64,000 bases of DNA from RBG-13-51-18 sp963739395 (GTDB lineage Bacteria > Chloroflexota > Dehalococcoidia > Dehalococcoidales > RBG-16-60-22). The notes beneath the pieces were generated by a model. That model ran no database searches and had not been told where the DNA came from. It saw only the letters and a list, made by a program, of their open reading frames with translations. The translations under genes and the position numbers were made by a program. Below are positions 17,483 through 26,128 of the stretch, piece by piece. The stretch's first letter is position 1, and the number at the start of each line of letters is the position of its first letter. The stretch spans positions 1 through 64,000 of the forward strand of contig CAVUAE010000002.1 in the NCBI GenBank assembly GCA_963739395.1, given 5' to 3'.

Positions 17483-18274
17483 TTAATGTTTTTTTATTAT
17501 CGGAACACAAACTTTCGTTGTGGAATTTCCTCCATTAAGCGCTACCGTAGCAACACACACATCAGTGTTATACAGTCTGGATAGGTTTTCTGAAGTTACT
17601 ACCGTTTCCGGCGTTCCTTTAGCCATGACTACCCCGTCCTTCATCAGTAACACCTGATTGCAGGCAAGAAAAGCATGGTCGGGGAAATGGGTGGTCATTA
17701 ATATTGAATATCCTTGCTCTGACAATTGATTGATGATTTGCAGAATTTTTATCTGGTTGCTAAAATCTAAATTCGCTGTAGGTTCGTCCATTACCAGTAT
17801 TTGCGCTTGTTGCGCCATAGCTCTGGCTACTAGTACCAGTTGGCGTTCCCCGCCACTCATTTTATTAAATAACTTGTTTTTTAAATGTGTGATACCAAGA
17901 TTATGTATAGCTTCGTGACAAATATCATAGTCCTTTTTTGTTGGGCTCGCACCAAGTTTCAAATGAGCGATGCGTCCCATAAGTACAATTTCTTCAGCTT
18001 CATAAGGGAAAGCCATCGTGGAAGCCTGTGGCACATAAGCCATAAATTTGGCCATTTTTCGTGAAGACGTTTTAGTAATGTTATCCCCATTGATATGAAT
18101 CGCTCCTCCCGCAGGTTTATTTAACGCCAGCAAACAACGCAGGAGTGTCGTTTTCCCCGTGCCGTTAGGCCCGAGCAAGCAAAGAATATCGTGCATTTTT
18201 AACTCAAAAGAAATATCTTGTAGTACAATCTGCTCTTTGTTGTAGTAGAATTTTAGGTTTTCAACTTTCAGCAT
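17483..18274 (-). CDS. ABC importer ATPase, FecE/BtuD type
   Basis: Energy-coupling ATPase of the FecCD-type importer, 263 aa. Motifs in order: Walker A GPNGTGKTT (about 36-44), Q-loop in YVPQAS, signature MSGGERQ (about 140), Walker B ILVMDEPTA and the switch His in MTTHFPDH. ATG 18274 overlaps the permease stop (TGATG), a sign of translational coupling; a GTG at 18283 is an alternative start. It lies between the permease and binding-protein genes. Confidence 0.92.
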   Translation of the reverse strand: MLKVENLKFYYNKEQIVLQDISFELKMHDILCLLGPNGTGKTTLLRCLLALNKPAGGAIHINGDNITKTSSRKMAKFMAYVPQASTMAFPYEAEEIVLMGRIAHLKLGASPTKKDYDICHEAIHNLGITHLKNKLFNKMSGGERQLVLVARAMAQQAQILVMDEPTANLDFSNQIKILQIINQLSEQGYSILMTTHFPDHAFLACNQVLLMKDGVVMAKGTPETVVTSENLSRLYNTDVCVATVALNGGNSTTKVCVPIIKKH

Positions 18275-19314
18275 CAGTTCCACCCTCGTCTTAATCTAGC
18301 GAGCAAAAGGACGAATATCGGGGTGCCCACCAGCGCGGTTAACACGCCCAGGGGTACTTCTACGTATTGGACGCCGCGAATGACGTTATCAATTCCAAGT
18401 AATAAAATTCCGCCCATTAAAAAAGAGGCAACAGTTATTTTTGAGAAACTGGCCCCCACTAACATTCGGGCAAAATGAGGAATAACCAGCCCAATCCAGC
18501 CGATGATACCGCAGATACTTACAGCACAAACCGTCATTAAAGTTGAACTTGCCACGATGACCAATTTAGTGAAGGTTACATTCACCCCCATTGTCTGAGC
18601 TACATCCTCTCCGGCGGATAAAGCGTTTATTTGATGCCTGAAGAGAAACAGCAATAGTAAGGAAACGAATAACACCGGCAGCATAAAAGCAAGGTCGGTA
18701 TTCGAACCCTTTCCCAGACTCCCCATAAGCCAGTAAGTAATGGACGGAAGTTGATTAGTAGTGTCAGCCATAGTTTTCACAATCGCCAACAAAGATTGGA
18801 AAAAGCTCGCTACTACGATACCGCCAAGGATTAAAACAGTGATTGATTTTCCCCCGAAGATATTGGCAATCATGAAAGCGATAGCCACTGCCACCAGGCC
18901 GAATACAAAAGCTGAACCTTGTACTCCGACCCAATTGGCATTGTTTAACATCGCCAGAGCGGCACCGAAACCCGCGCCCGCTGACACGCCCAATATGTCC
19001 GGCGAAACCAGAGGATTTTTGAACAGGGTCTGATATGAAGCGCCCGAAACTGACAAAGCTCCGCCGACGAGAATAGCCAAAACGATTCTGGGAAACCTCA
19101 CCTGCAAAATTACTGTTTCTAAAGTATTTTCCCAGTACTGGTCTACATGGAATATCTTAGAAGCGAAAATATCAGTTACAGTTTTGATTGAAATGTCATA
19201 TCTACCGATCAAAAAGGATGTTAAAAATAAGACGATGAGGACAATAACCAATATTAACATGATTATTCTAAACCGATAATTACTATTTGTTTTTAGGTCT
19301 GATAGCAATTTCAT
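18274..19314 (-). CDS. ABC importer permease, FecCD/BtuC type
   Basis: Membrane subunit of the metal or cofactor importer, 346 aa with about ten hydrophobic segments as usual for this family. Recognisable motifs are RFPRIVLAILVGGALSVSG (about 75-93), NPLVSPDILGVSAGAGFGAAL (about 102-122) and IGWIGLVIPHFARMLVG (coupling region, about 270-286). First gene after the Moco-type riboswitch and terminator; the start codon is 42 bp after the terminator hairpin. The rest of the operon suggests molybdate or tungstate transport. Confidence 0.92.
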   Translation of the reverse strand: MKLLSDLKTNSNYRFRIIMLILVIVLIVLFLTSFLIGRYDISIKTVTDIFASKIFHVDQYWENTLETVILQVRFPRIVLAILVGGALSVSGASYQTLFKNPLVSPDILGVSAGAGFGAALAMLNNANWVGVQGSAFVFGLVAVAIAFMIANIFGGKSITVLILGGIVVASFFQSLLAIVKTMADTTNQLPSITYWLMGSLGKGSNTDLAFMLPVLFVSLLLLFLFRHQINALSAGEDVAQTMGVNVTFTKLVIVASSTLMTVCAVSICGIIGWIGLVIPHFARMLVGASFSKITVASFLMGGILLLGIDNVIRGVQYVEVPLGVLTALVGTPIFVLLLARLRRGWN

Positions 19315-19355
19315 GTTTTATCCATAAAAAATATTTCGCTTGAAATCGATGAAAG

Positions 19356-19393
19356 AAAAAAAATAGCGTCCTCTTTGACAAGGTACGCTATTT
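19356..19393 (-). terminator. Riboswitch-linked intrinsic terminator
   Basis: AAATAGCGT (19361-19369) pairs perfectly with ACGCTATTT (19385-19393), with three further inner pairs. On the minus strand a run of T follows (19356-19360 and beyond). It lies between the aptamer and the permease start, so it is the likely expression platform: metal cofactor bound, transcription stops. Confidence 0.8.
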
Positions 19394-19395
19394 AG

Positions 19396-19526
19396 AAAAT
19401 ACTGTTATCACCGAATCTCCTTTTCCAACCGGGAAGCATTACCGTTTCCAGTAATGCTGTTGAGACTTTACGTCTACCGACTGTTCACCGTAGATAGTTC
19501 TTTAGGTGAAACAGCTCCGGAGAAAC
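19396..19526 (-). ncRNA. Moco-type (molybdenum/tungsten cofactor) riboswitch
   Basis: The minus-strand leader of the importer/moeA operon folds like the Moco RNA family. It has a closing helix (TCTCC with GGAGA) and an arm CTGTTTCACC with GGTGAACAG. A long hairpin, GCATTAC-loop-GTAATGC with a GGAAAC loop, comes next, and then the purine-rich 3' segment TTCCCGG-TTGGAAAAGGAG. This order matches the E. coli moaA leader as I remember it. A promoter just upstream and a terminator just downstream frame it exactly. Class assignment is by eye, helped by the moeA gene in the operon. A Rfam RF01055 search would decide. Confidence 0.68.
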
Positions 19527-19532
19527 TGACTT

Positions 19533-19562
19533 ATTGTATTATATATACTATATCGCTGTCAA
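19533..19562 (-). promoter_or_regulatory. Promoter of the Mo/W riboswitch operon
   Basis: On the minus strand TTGACA (19557-19562), an 18-bp spacer and TACAAT (19533-19538). Transcription would start at about 19526, right at the first helix of the riboswitch. Confidence 0.72.
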
Positions 19563-19703
19563 CATAGCGTTATTTCTTCTGCATAACTAACACTAACTTA
19601 GACCAAATAACACTGTTCTCATCTCCTTTCCTTGGGGTGTTAACTACTTAAACGAACTAGTTCTTGAAATATCATTTGATAACTTCTTATGTAATAAGGT
19701 AAT

Positions 19704-19729
19704 TTTGCACAAAACCGAGTTTTGTATAA
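19704..19729. promoter_or_regulatory. Inverted-repeat operator candidate, copy 1
   Basis: ACAAAAC (19709-19715), CGA, GTTTTGT (19719-19725) is a perfect 7-bp inverted repeat with TT/AA flanks. A second, similar site is at 23180-23204. It lies about 145 bp upstream of the Mo/W operon promoter, in the gap before the MMPL gene. The rest of 19563-19845 is AT-rich and shows no gene. Confidence 0.45.
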
Positions 19730-19845
19730 TTTGGCATCATGTTAACTTCTATCAAGCGTATCAATTAGTGGTTTTTTAGACCGACCACTTATATTTCATA
19801 TTACTTGAGAGAAAATTAAGTACAGCGAACTATAACTTATTTGAT

Positions 19846-22155
19846 TTATCCGCTAATCACCTTTTTAGCTAAAGGGTGTCTTTCCCTCCGTGAATCTATC
19901 CAAACGATGAGCGTCGGCAAAACAAACAGTGTGCCAATTAAGGCAAAGAAAACGTTAACCATCGTTACGATGCCGAAGTCATGTAAAATCAGGAAATCTT
20001 TAGCAATTAATAACGCTCCAAAACCTCCAATGACGGTAAGCCCCGATGCAATAATAGCGCGCCCAATCTTGGTAATAGCAGTGGTCATGGCTACTACAGG
20101 GCTTTCCCCTTTATTACGTTCTTCGTAATATCTCGTCATTAACAAGATAGTAAATTCCACTCCTATACCCATTATAAGTGCCCCTAGAGTAGCAGTTAAT
20201 GGAGTGTAATCGATACCTGTGAGATACATAAAACCGCTTGACCATCCAATTATTAGTCCTATGGGAATGATGGCTAACAGTGCCTTCAAGATGTTGAACT
20301 TAAAGAGAAGGAAGAGGCCGATAAACACAAAGGCAATACCGATTAAAGTCATCTTGACTCGATCACCGCTTAGAGCATCTAGTAAAGCTACCTGTATCAG
20401 CGAACTCCCAGTTATCGTGACATTAACACCGGCAGGTGGATTAGTCAGATAAGTAGTTAGTATATTTTGGAGATTCTTGATATTAGTTATCCCCGACTCT
20501 TTGGAATTGACGATGATATTAGTTGCTGTGTAATCGTCGCTTATCAGGTTACTCTTTATAGGTGCAGGAATGATTCCCAGTATTTGTTTAACCTGCTGGT
20601 TATCCTGTGGCATTTGACCGTTGGTAACTTGTAATATCAAGTCAGCTATACTATTGACGCTACCAACTTTTACAGCCTGTTCGGTCTCTAGACTTTGCTC
20701 GAGGTTTATCATCCAACTCAATACTGAAGGTTCAGTAATATCATTCGCTTCAACAAAAAGATTCAGGGATGAAATTCCACCAGCCACGTCTTCCAGAGAT
20801 TGATAGTTCTGTATTATCGGTAAGTCCGGCGATATATATTCGGACCATTCAGTGACGGTATTAATATGAGAATCAGCCACGAGACCGATTATCGTAAGAA
20901 CCAGGGCAATAGGGAGAATAATAGCCGGATTCTTGATTACCCAAGGGGCAAGTTTTTGAAGCCACCTCTCTATTTTGCCAGCCTGTTCCTTACCTGACTT
21001 CTTGTTCACCTTGATTGAAGAAGTTATAGAGGCTTTCCGATGGTCTCGCCAATACAACGAGGTTAAAAGTATAAATATAGACACTAGGTAACATGCTACG
21101 ACGCCTATTATCAACATGTAGCCGAAATCACTGATCATGGGAACTGGTGAGAAGAAAAGAGCAGAAAACCCTAAACAGGCGGCTAATATAGCAATACCGA
21201 TAGCTGGTCCTATGTGCGTTAAAGAATTAACAATAGCATCACCTATCGCCTCGCCTCTCGCGCCCTCCTCATCATATCGGTTGTGGAATTGGATAGCATA
21301 ATCCACACCAAGGCCGATGACAATGGGGAAAACAGCCATAGAGACAAAAGTTATCGGGATGCTAATGAAACCCATAACTCCAAATGTATAAATAATAGCG
21401 ATGAGAACGACACATAATGGCAGCCAACGCCAGGCGAAAAAGCCTCGCACGCTGAAGACTAGTACCAAAATTATCAACATCGCTACGATAGCGACGATGA
21501 ACATATAAACAAGATTGGTGGTCAGCAAACCGATAATTTTTGCATAGATTACGGGGAGACCCGTAACTACGGACTTAACCTGAACGAATCCAGCAGAATC
21601 TACTGTTTTTTCCACCGCATCAACAATAGATTCTTGTTGGTCTTGCGTTAAGCCACCCTCAATGGTAATGGCAATAATCGCGTGTTCATCGTCGGGTAAA
21701 ACATTACTAAATACAGATCTGACTTGTCCTGTTTGGGGGTCGATGATTATCCCCCGAATCATATTCTCATCTTGCGGCAACGACGCTACACCGGTTTGTT
21801 GAGCAACAGCCTGCTTTAAATAAAAGGAGGGGTCTATTACGGAAATAACTCCTGGAATTGCACTCATCTGATTTTCGATAGTCTCCATGGCTTTCAAATT
21901 ATCCAATTGCAGCAATTGCGAAACGTTGTCTCCAGTCACCAGGACAACAATCACGTCACAGCTAAAACTTTGCGTAAACTTTTCGTAATCCTTATAGACT
22001 TGGGAATTGGTATCCACAAGTGTGCTTGTACCAAACGCTGTAGAAAGATGCATTGCGCTAAAAATTGATACAGCTATCAATACTAAACCAATGATAATAA
22101 TGTATAATCGCTTGTTCTGAATAAAGATACCTAGCTTCTTAAAGAAATGTTGCAC
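19846..22155 (-). CDS. MMPL/RND-family exporter (HAE3 type)
   Basis: Proton-driven membrane transporter of 769 aa with the duplicated RND layout. A first helix (about 15-35) is followed by an external loop domain (to about 205) and a bundle of helices 2-6 (about 210-370) including VIGLGVDYAIQFHNRY. A second lead helix (about 410) is followed by a second external domain and helices 8-12 (about 610-760) including GIGVEFTILLMTRYYEERNK. The acidic-rich VGVDY/GVEF motifs in helices 4 and 10 mark the hydrophobe/amphiphile exporter-3 group. Start is GTG 22155 after GGAGG. A regulator gene lies 90 bp upstream on the same strand and both share a repeat. Substrate unknown; hopanoid or lipid export is one possibility for this group. 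Confidence 0.88.
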   Translation of the reverse strand: MQHFFKKLGIFIQNKRLYIIIIGLVLIAVSIFSAMHLSTAFGTSTLVDTNSQVYKDYEKFTQSFSCDVIVVLVTGDNVSQLLQLDNLKAMETIENQMSAIPGVISVIDPSFYLKQAVAQQTGVASLPQDENMIRGIIIDPQTGQVRSVFSNVLPDDEHAIIAITIEGGLTQDQQESIVDAVEKTVDSAGFVQVKSVVTGLPVIYAKIIGLLTTNLVYMFIVAIVAMLIILVLVFSVRGFFAWRWLPLCVVLIAIIYTFGVMGFISIPITFVSMAVFPIVIGLGVDYAIQFHNRYDEEGARGEAIGDAIVNSLTHIGPAIGIAILAACLGFSALFFSPVPMISDFGYMLIIGVVACYLVSIFILLTSLYWRDHRKASITSSIKVNKKSGKEQAGKIERWLQKLAPWVIKNPAIILPIALVLTIIGLVADSHINTVTEWSEYISPDLPIIQNYQSLEDVAGGISSLNLFVEANDITEPSVLSWMINLEQSLETEQAVKVGSVNSIADLILQVTNGQMPQDNQQVKQILGIIPAPIKSNLISDDYTATNIIVNSKESGITNIKNLQNILTTYLTNPPAGVNVTITGSSLIQVALLDALSGDRVKMTLIGIAFVFIGLFLLFKFNILKALLAIIPIGLIIGWSSGFMYLTGIDYTPLTATLGALIMGIGVEFTILLMTRYYEERNKGESPVVAMTTAITKIGRAIIASGLTVIGGFGALLIAKDFLILHDFGIVTMVNVFFALIGTLFVLPTLIVWIDSRRERHPLAKKVISG

Positions 22156-22216
22156 TTTAACCTCCGTTTAGTTGATCAGGTCTCGTTTCATGTATTCCTA
22201 TTCTTCCCAACAACCG

Positions 22217-22231
22217 AAAGAAACCAAAATA
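22217..22231. promoter_or_regulatory. 15-bp operator-like repeat upstream of the exporter gene
   Basis: AAAGAAACCAAAATA occurs here, 62 bp before the exporter start, and again at 22981-22995 before the regulator gene. Two exact copies placed upstream of a regulator and its neighbour suggest the regulator's binding site. Confidence 0.5.
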
Positions 22232-22245
22232 ATCAATAAAAAAAA

Positions 22246-22956
22246 TTAACGCGCTGATATTTTCAATATTTCCCAAACGTCACGGGTAAATTGATGGAGT
22301 TTGAGTAAGTTATCACGGCTCAATTCTTTTAGCAATGCTTCGTATTTCTCAGCATAACCTTCGTAAATTCCTAGTAAACTCCTTACTCTTTGGTTGGCAT
22401 GTGATAACCCTAGGACAAGTCCGGCCAATAAACTCATACGTAGTTTGTTGGCTGGTGCCTTGAGGATATTATCTAACGAGCTTGGCTTGGTCAACTCCTG
22501 TTTGGCTCCTCTTAAGTTAACTAGTAAAGCCGTCATGATCTCGGCGCATCGCACCAGAGGTGAACGTGGCTCCGGCATTCTGGCAAGTAGTTCGTCTAAG
22601 ACTTCTTGATAATTGTCAGCTTTACCGTTACTTAAATTTGTCAATATACGAGCTTTAACATTTTCCCAATCGTCCTGCTCGTTGATATCACCAGCCAATT
22701 GAGAGATTATTTCTTCTGCTTCGGCAGTCGGGGCGAAATAAATATTAGACCGGCCAGGTCCGGAATTTGCCTTAGGTATGCCATATTCTGAAGTTACCAT
22801 CCGTTTTTTCTCAAGAAGTCTCAACATATCATAGGCTGAAGAATTATTGATACCAAGACGTTTGGCAACAGCGCTGTAGTGAACAGGCCCCTGCCCTTTA
22901 TGATAGTCGTCAAGGAATTTACTTAGAAAGACTTTCTGTCTAAATGTAAGTTCCAT
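22246..22956 (-). CDS. Winged-helix transcriptional regulator, likely autoregulatory
   Basis: A 236-aa protein with an N-terminal winged helix (about 1-75): FLDDYHKGQGPVHYSAVAKRLGINNSSAYDMLRLLEKKRMVTSEYG reads as helix-turn-helix plus wing, followed by a basic-aromatic linker (GPGRSNIYFAPT). The C-terminal part (about 95-236) is all-helical with no family I can name. A MarR/TrmB-like or Rrf2-like fold is the nearest description. It is 90 bp upstream of the MMPL exporter on the same strand, like local regulators of efflux systems. Its promoter overlaps the 15-bp repeat at 22981. Confidence 0.78.
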   Translation of the reverse strand: MELTFRQKVFLSKFLDDYHKGQGPVHYSAVAKRLGINNSSAYDMLRLLEKKRMVTSEYGIPKANSGPGRSNIYFAPTAEAEEIISQLAGDINEQDDWENVKARILTNLSNGKADNYQEVLDELLARMPEPRSPLVRCAEIMTALLVNLRGAKQELTKPSSLDNILKAPANKLRMSLLAGLVLGLSHANQRVRSLLGIYEGYAEKYEALLKELSRDNLLKLHQFTRDVWEILKISAR

Positions 22957-22980
22957 TCTTTATCATTATCCCGTTTATAC

Positions 22981-23025
22981 AAAGAAACCAAAATATATGT
23001 TATTCCTTTCTGGAGATATTGTCAA
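22981..23025 (-). promoter_or_regulatory. Regulator promoter with operator-like repeat over the start site
   Basis: On the minus strand TTGACA (23020-23025), 17 bp and TAACAT (22997-23002). The repeat AAAGAAACCAAAATA (22981-22995) covers the expected transcription start, which is the usual position for an autorepressor. Confidence 0.55.
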
Positions 23026-23088
23026 GTTGTACATGGGAAATTGATAATAAGAGGTTGTTTCATTGGTTATGGTCGGTAGTATCGCTAG

Positions 23089-23204
23089 CCCTATTTATTG
23101 GAACTAGAATAGGGACTAATTTAGTCGTTTCAGAGAATGATGATATTTCTTTACCTACTTCGTTTATCCTCAACTAGAATTGCACAAATGTCAGTTTTGT
23201 ACAA
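23089..23204. promoter_or_regulatory. Hairpin and inverted-repeat operator candidate, copy 2
   Basis: CCCTATT (23089-23095) and AATAGGG (23108-23114) form a hairpin. Then AATTGCACAAA...TTTGTACAATT-like sequence at 23180-23204 repeats the site at 19704: TTG-ACAAA, seven bases, TTTGT-CAA. The remainder of the 22957-23439 gap is AT-rich with no coding signal. Confidence 0.4.
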
Positions 23205-23439
23205 TGATGATCCAGCGTATAGCCTAGAACGCTACTTTATGTGACCCAACTAAACAATCTGAAAATTGTATGAATACTTGATAAGGTATTATAGTGTTAT
23301 TATTTTTGACCCTTTAATCTTCCTCACCGTCTTTATATTTTTTTTAATTAATCGCCTCTGTTTGTGTGCCTATTGACAAATAATAACCCCATATTAGACT
23401 ATTGACACCTGCAGATTCGAGGACTAAAGTATTAGTGTT

Positions 23440-24171
23440 ATGAATACCCAACTCAGAATTTCAGCTAAAAATTTGGGTGAACTGGCTATGCCGGATTTTT
23501 GCCCGAGGTGCTTCTGGCTCAAGTTACGCCTTAATAACAAACTGCCGTTCCAGATATTTCCCGGCATCTTTAGTTCCATTGATTCGTATACCAAAAATTA
23601 CGTCAACACATACTTCGACCAAAACAAAAAATTCCCTGACTGGCTGAACGTCCTGGGGAAAATGAAAGGGTATATCAATCCGCCCCATTTCACCAAGTTC
23701 TATATCGTCGATAAAGACACCAGTGTTCTTCTCACCGGAGTCCCGGACGGAATACTCGTCAAGTCTGATTCCTCCCATATTATCGTGGATTATAAGACCG
23801 CCAAATACACGGGCAACCAGGACACACTGATGCCCATATATGAAATCCAGTTAAACGCCTATGGGCTGATAGGGGAAAAGCTGGATTTACATCCGGTTTC
23901 TGGCCTGGCCCTGATATACATGGAACCGGTAACCGGTGATGATGCCGTCAATGATAAGAGTAATTCCCGGGATAATGGATTTGCGATGGGATTTTCGGCC
24001 AATATCCATCCGCTCTCGATTACCCCTGAACGTATACCCCCTCTATTAGCCAGGGCCAGAGAAATCTTTGAACTGCAAAAAGCGCCGGACGGATGCCCGG
24101 GATGTAAAGATTGCCAGCTCATTGAAGGCATGGTTAAGGTTGTTGTCGGTAAAAAAAACGGGACCAAATAG
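23440..24171 (+). CDS. Cas4/RecB-like PD-(D/E)XK nuclease with cysteine cluster
   Basis: A 243-aa protein. It has a CPRC pair near 22-25, the nuclease core LTGVPDGIL (about 97-105, motif II Asp) with IVDYKTAKY (about 114-122, D-x-K) and the trailing EIQLNAYGL helix (Q-x3-Y, about 134). A C-terminal cysteine group CPGCKDC lies near 217-223. One N-terminal pair plus a C-terminal group is the pattern of Cas4 and AddB, where four Cys hold a 4Fe-4S cluster. No CRISPR array or other cas gene is nearby. A PLD-like gene follows by 45 bp on the same strand. The ATG has no strong ribosome site. Probably a DNA end-processing nuclease. Confidence 0.75.
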   Translation: MNTQLRISAKNLGELAMPDFCPRCFWLKLRLNNKLPFQIFPGIFSSIDSYTKNYVNTYFDQNKKFPDWLNVLGKMKGYINPPHFTKFYIVDKDTSVLLTGVPDGILVKSDSSHIIVDYKTAKYTGNQDTLMPIYEIQLNAYGLIGEKLDLHPVSGLALIYMEPVTGDDAVNDKSNSRDNGFAMGFSANIHPLSITPERIPPLLARAREIFELQKAPDGCPGCKDCQLIEGMVKVVVGKKNGTK

Positions 24172-24216
24172 CTATTTTTTTAGCTTTGATGATAGTTATG
24201 AAACAGGAGGTGTAAC

Positions 24217-25959
24217 ATGCGCGTTGTTAAGGAAAACGGGGATTTCAAGGCCAAGGCAATTACCGGGACCCGGGCAGTCCTCATGGCCTTCAATTGTGAG
24301 GAGCCGCGGCGGCATGGCCTCATGGGTTTTGGTATTAAACGCGAGGTTGTCGGTAACCCTTTAAGCAAGCCTTATTGGCTGTTTTCGCAAAAGGTGTTCA
24401 AATCGATAGTCCCGGACCCCAAGAAAGCGCGTGACCCCAAAGACCCGAGTAAACCCATGTCTTTTTATTCAAATGAATACCCATTCCAGAGTTTTTTATG
24501 GAGCGATTATAATGTCGAGCCGGACACACTTTATAAATATACCGTCGTGCCGATGTACGGCCGGCCCGGCGCTTTGCAACCGAAATCCGAACTGACATTT
24601 GAAATCCGGACAGAAAAAGAGTTCGACCAAGGGCATGGCGTGTGGTTCAATATGGGCGCTATTGCCAGCCAGGCGTTTGCGCGTGAATTTGCTAATAAGG
24701 CACCGCCTGCACCTGACAACCCGGAGAACGCGGAGACTAAGTGGCTGACCCGCGGTCTGCTGGATGCCTGTTTAAAGTATATCAACGAGACACCCAAAGG
24801 CGACGGCCTGCGTGTTGCGGCTTACGAATTTACCTACCAGCCTGTACTGCTCGCCCTTAAAGCGGCCCTTGACCGCGGCGTTGATTTAAGGATTATCTAC
24901 CACGATACTACCGCCAAGGCTGATAAAAACGCCAACGAAAATGCGATTGAACAAGCCGGCCTGCCTAAAAAGGTAGCTAGCAAGCAAATACTTTTCCCGC
25001 GCACCAAGACGAAGATTCCGCATAACAAATTTATTATCCGGCTTAAGAATGGCAATCAACCTACGATGGTATGGACGGGCTCGACGAACTTCACACCATC
25101 CGGGTTCCTCGGACAGACCAACGTCGGTCATCTCGTGGATGATGCAGCCATCGCCAAGAAGTACCTCGATTTCTGGGAACTGCTTAAAAATGACCCTGAT
25201 ATCGCTACGGCACGGGCCGGTGTAATGAAACTCACCCCCAACCCGCCGGCAAAGCTCCCAGCCAATTCCATCGTCCCCGTCTTTTCACCTCGCCCCAAGG
25301 CGGACATGCTGAAATGGTACGGCGACCGCATCAAGGAAGCCACGAATATAGTAGAGTTCACCGCTGCTTTCGGTGTGACCAAGGAGCTCATCGCACCGCT
25401 GGCCACGGACCGTGATTTTTTGCGGTTCATTCTAATGGAAAAGCCGCCGACCGAGGCCGTACACGCTGAATTTGAAAAAAACCGGAACATTAGAGTAAGT
25501 TATGGAGCCGTCCTGGGAGAAAAGTATGAATTCAAGAACGGACAACCGACGGCACGTAAAAAGATTAAAGAATTCAAACTCGATAAATGGCTGCTTAAAG
25601 AAGACCATTTCCGGCATGACGGCTTCGTGTTCTTCGTGCATACCAAGTTCCTGCTCATCGAGCCTCTATCGGACGACCCGCTCGTATTCAGCGGTTCGGC
25701 AAACTTCTCACCCGATTCATTGCTTGCCAACGATGAGAACATGCTGCTGATTCGGGGCAATACACGGGTCGCTGATATATATCTAACCGAATTCGACCGG
25801 ATTTTCCGCCACTTCTATTTCCGTGACATAGCTGATGAACAGGAAGCCAAGGGAAAGGACGCCAAGGGCGTATTCCTCGAAGAAACGGACTGCTGGACGG
25901 ACGGCTACTTCACACCGGGGTGGTTTAATACACGCCGGCGGGAGATGTTCTTCCACTAA
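24217..25959 (+). CDS. Phospholipase-D-superfamily protein with two HxK domains
   Basis: A 580-aa protein. The N-terminal 190 residues look like a beta-rich domain (DTLYKYTVVPMYG, SELTFEIRT). Two PLD half-domains follow: the first with HNKFIIRL and then TGSTNFTPSGF (about 268-295), the second with HTKFLLIEP and SGSANFSPDSL (about 470-500). Each keeps the catalytic His, Lys and the GSxN turn, but the usual Asp of HxKxxxxD is replaced by Leu in the first and Glu in the second. It could be a nuclease or a phosphatidyl-transferase type enzyme; there are no membrane helices. Start ATG 24217 has CAGGAGG. Pairing with the Cas4-like nuclease suggests a shared role in DNA processing or defence. Confidence 0.8.
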   Translation: MRVVKENGDFKAKAITGTRAVLMAFNCEEPRRHGLMGFGIKREVVGNPLSKPYWLFSQKVFKSIVPDPKKARDPKDPSKPMSFYSNEYPFQSFLWSDYNVEPDTLYKYTVVPMYGRPGALQPKSELTFEIRTEKEFDQGHGVWFNMGAIASQAFAREFANKAPPAPDNPENAETKWLTRGLLDACLKYINETPKGDGLRVAAYEFTYQPVLLALKAALDRGVDLRIIYHDTTAKADKNANENAIEQAGLPKKVASKQILFPRTKTKIPHNKFIIRLKNGNQPTMVWTGSTNFTPSGFLGQTNVGHLVDDAAIAKKYLDFWELLKNDPDIATARAGVMKLTPNPPAKLPANSIVPVFSPRPKADMLKWYGDRIKEATNIVEFTAAFGVTKELIAPLATDRDFLRFILMEKPPTEAVHAEFEKNRNIRVSYGAVLGEKYEFKNGQPTARKKIKEFKLDKWLLKEDHFRHDGFVFFVHTKFLLIEPLSDDPLVFSGSANFSPDSLLANDENMLLIRGNTRVADIYLTEFDRIFRHFYFRDIADEQEAKGKDAKGVFLEETDCWTDGYFTPGWFNTRRREMFFH

Positions 25960-26128
25960 CCGGCGAATAACTTGCCTTGGGAAGTAATACTTAGGCTTGA
26001 GGAAGAGTCTAAAAGAAATAAAGCGGCAAGTAGTAAAGTATCAATATCGAAGCTTGAAGACGAACACGAGAGCAGTTAACGATCCTATTCTAAGTTTCAC
26101 TTGCTCGCTGGATTAGCTCTCTGAGTTG

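Noticed and set aside
23440..24171. CRISPR-associated Cas4
   Set aside because: Although Cas4-like, no repeat array or other cas gene is in the window; I call it only a Cas4/RecB-like nuclease.
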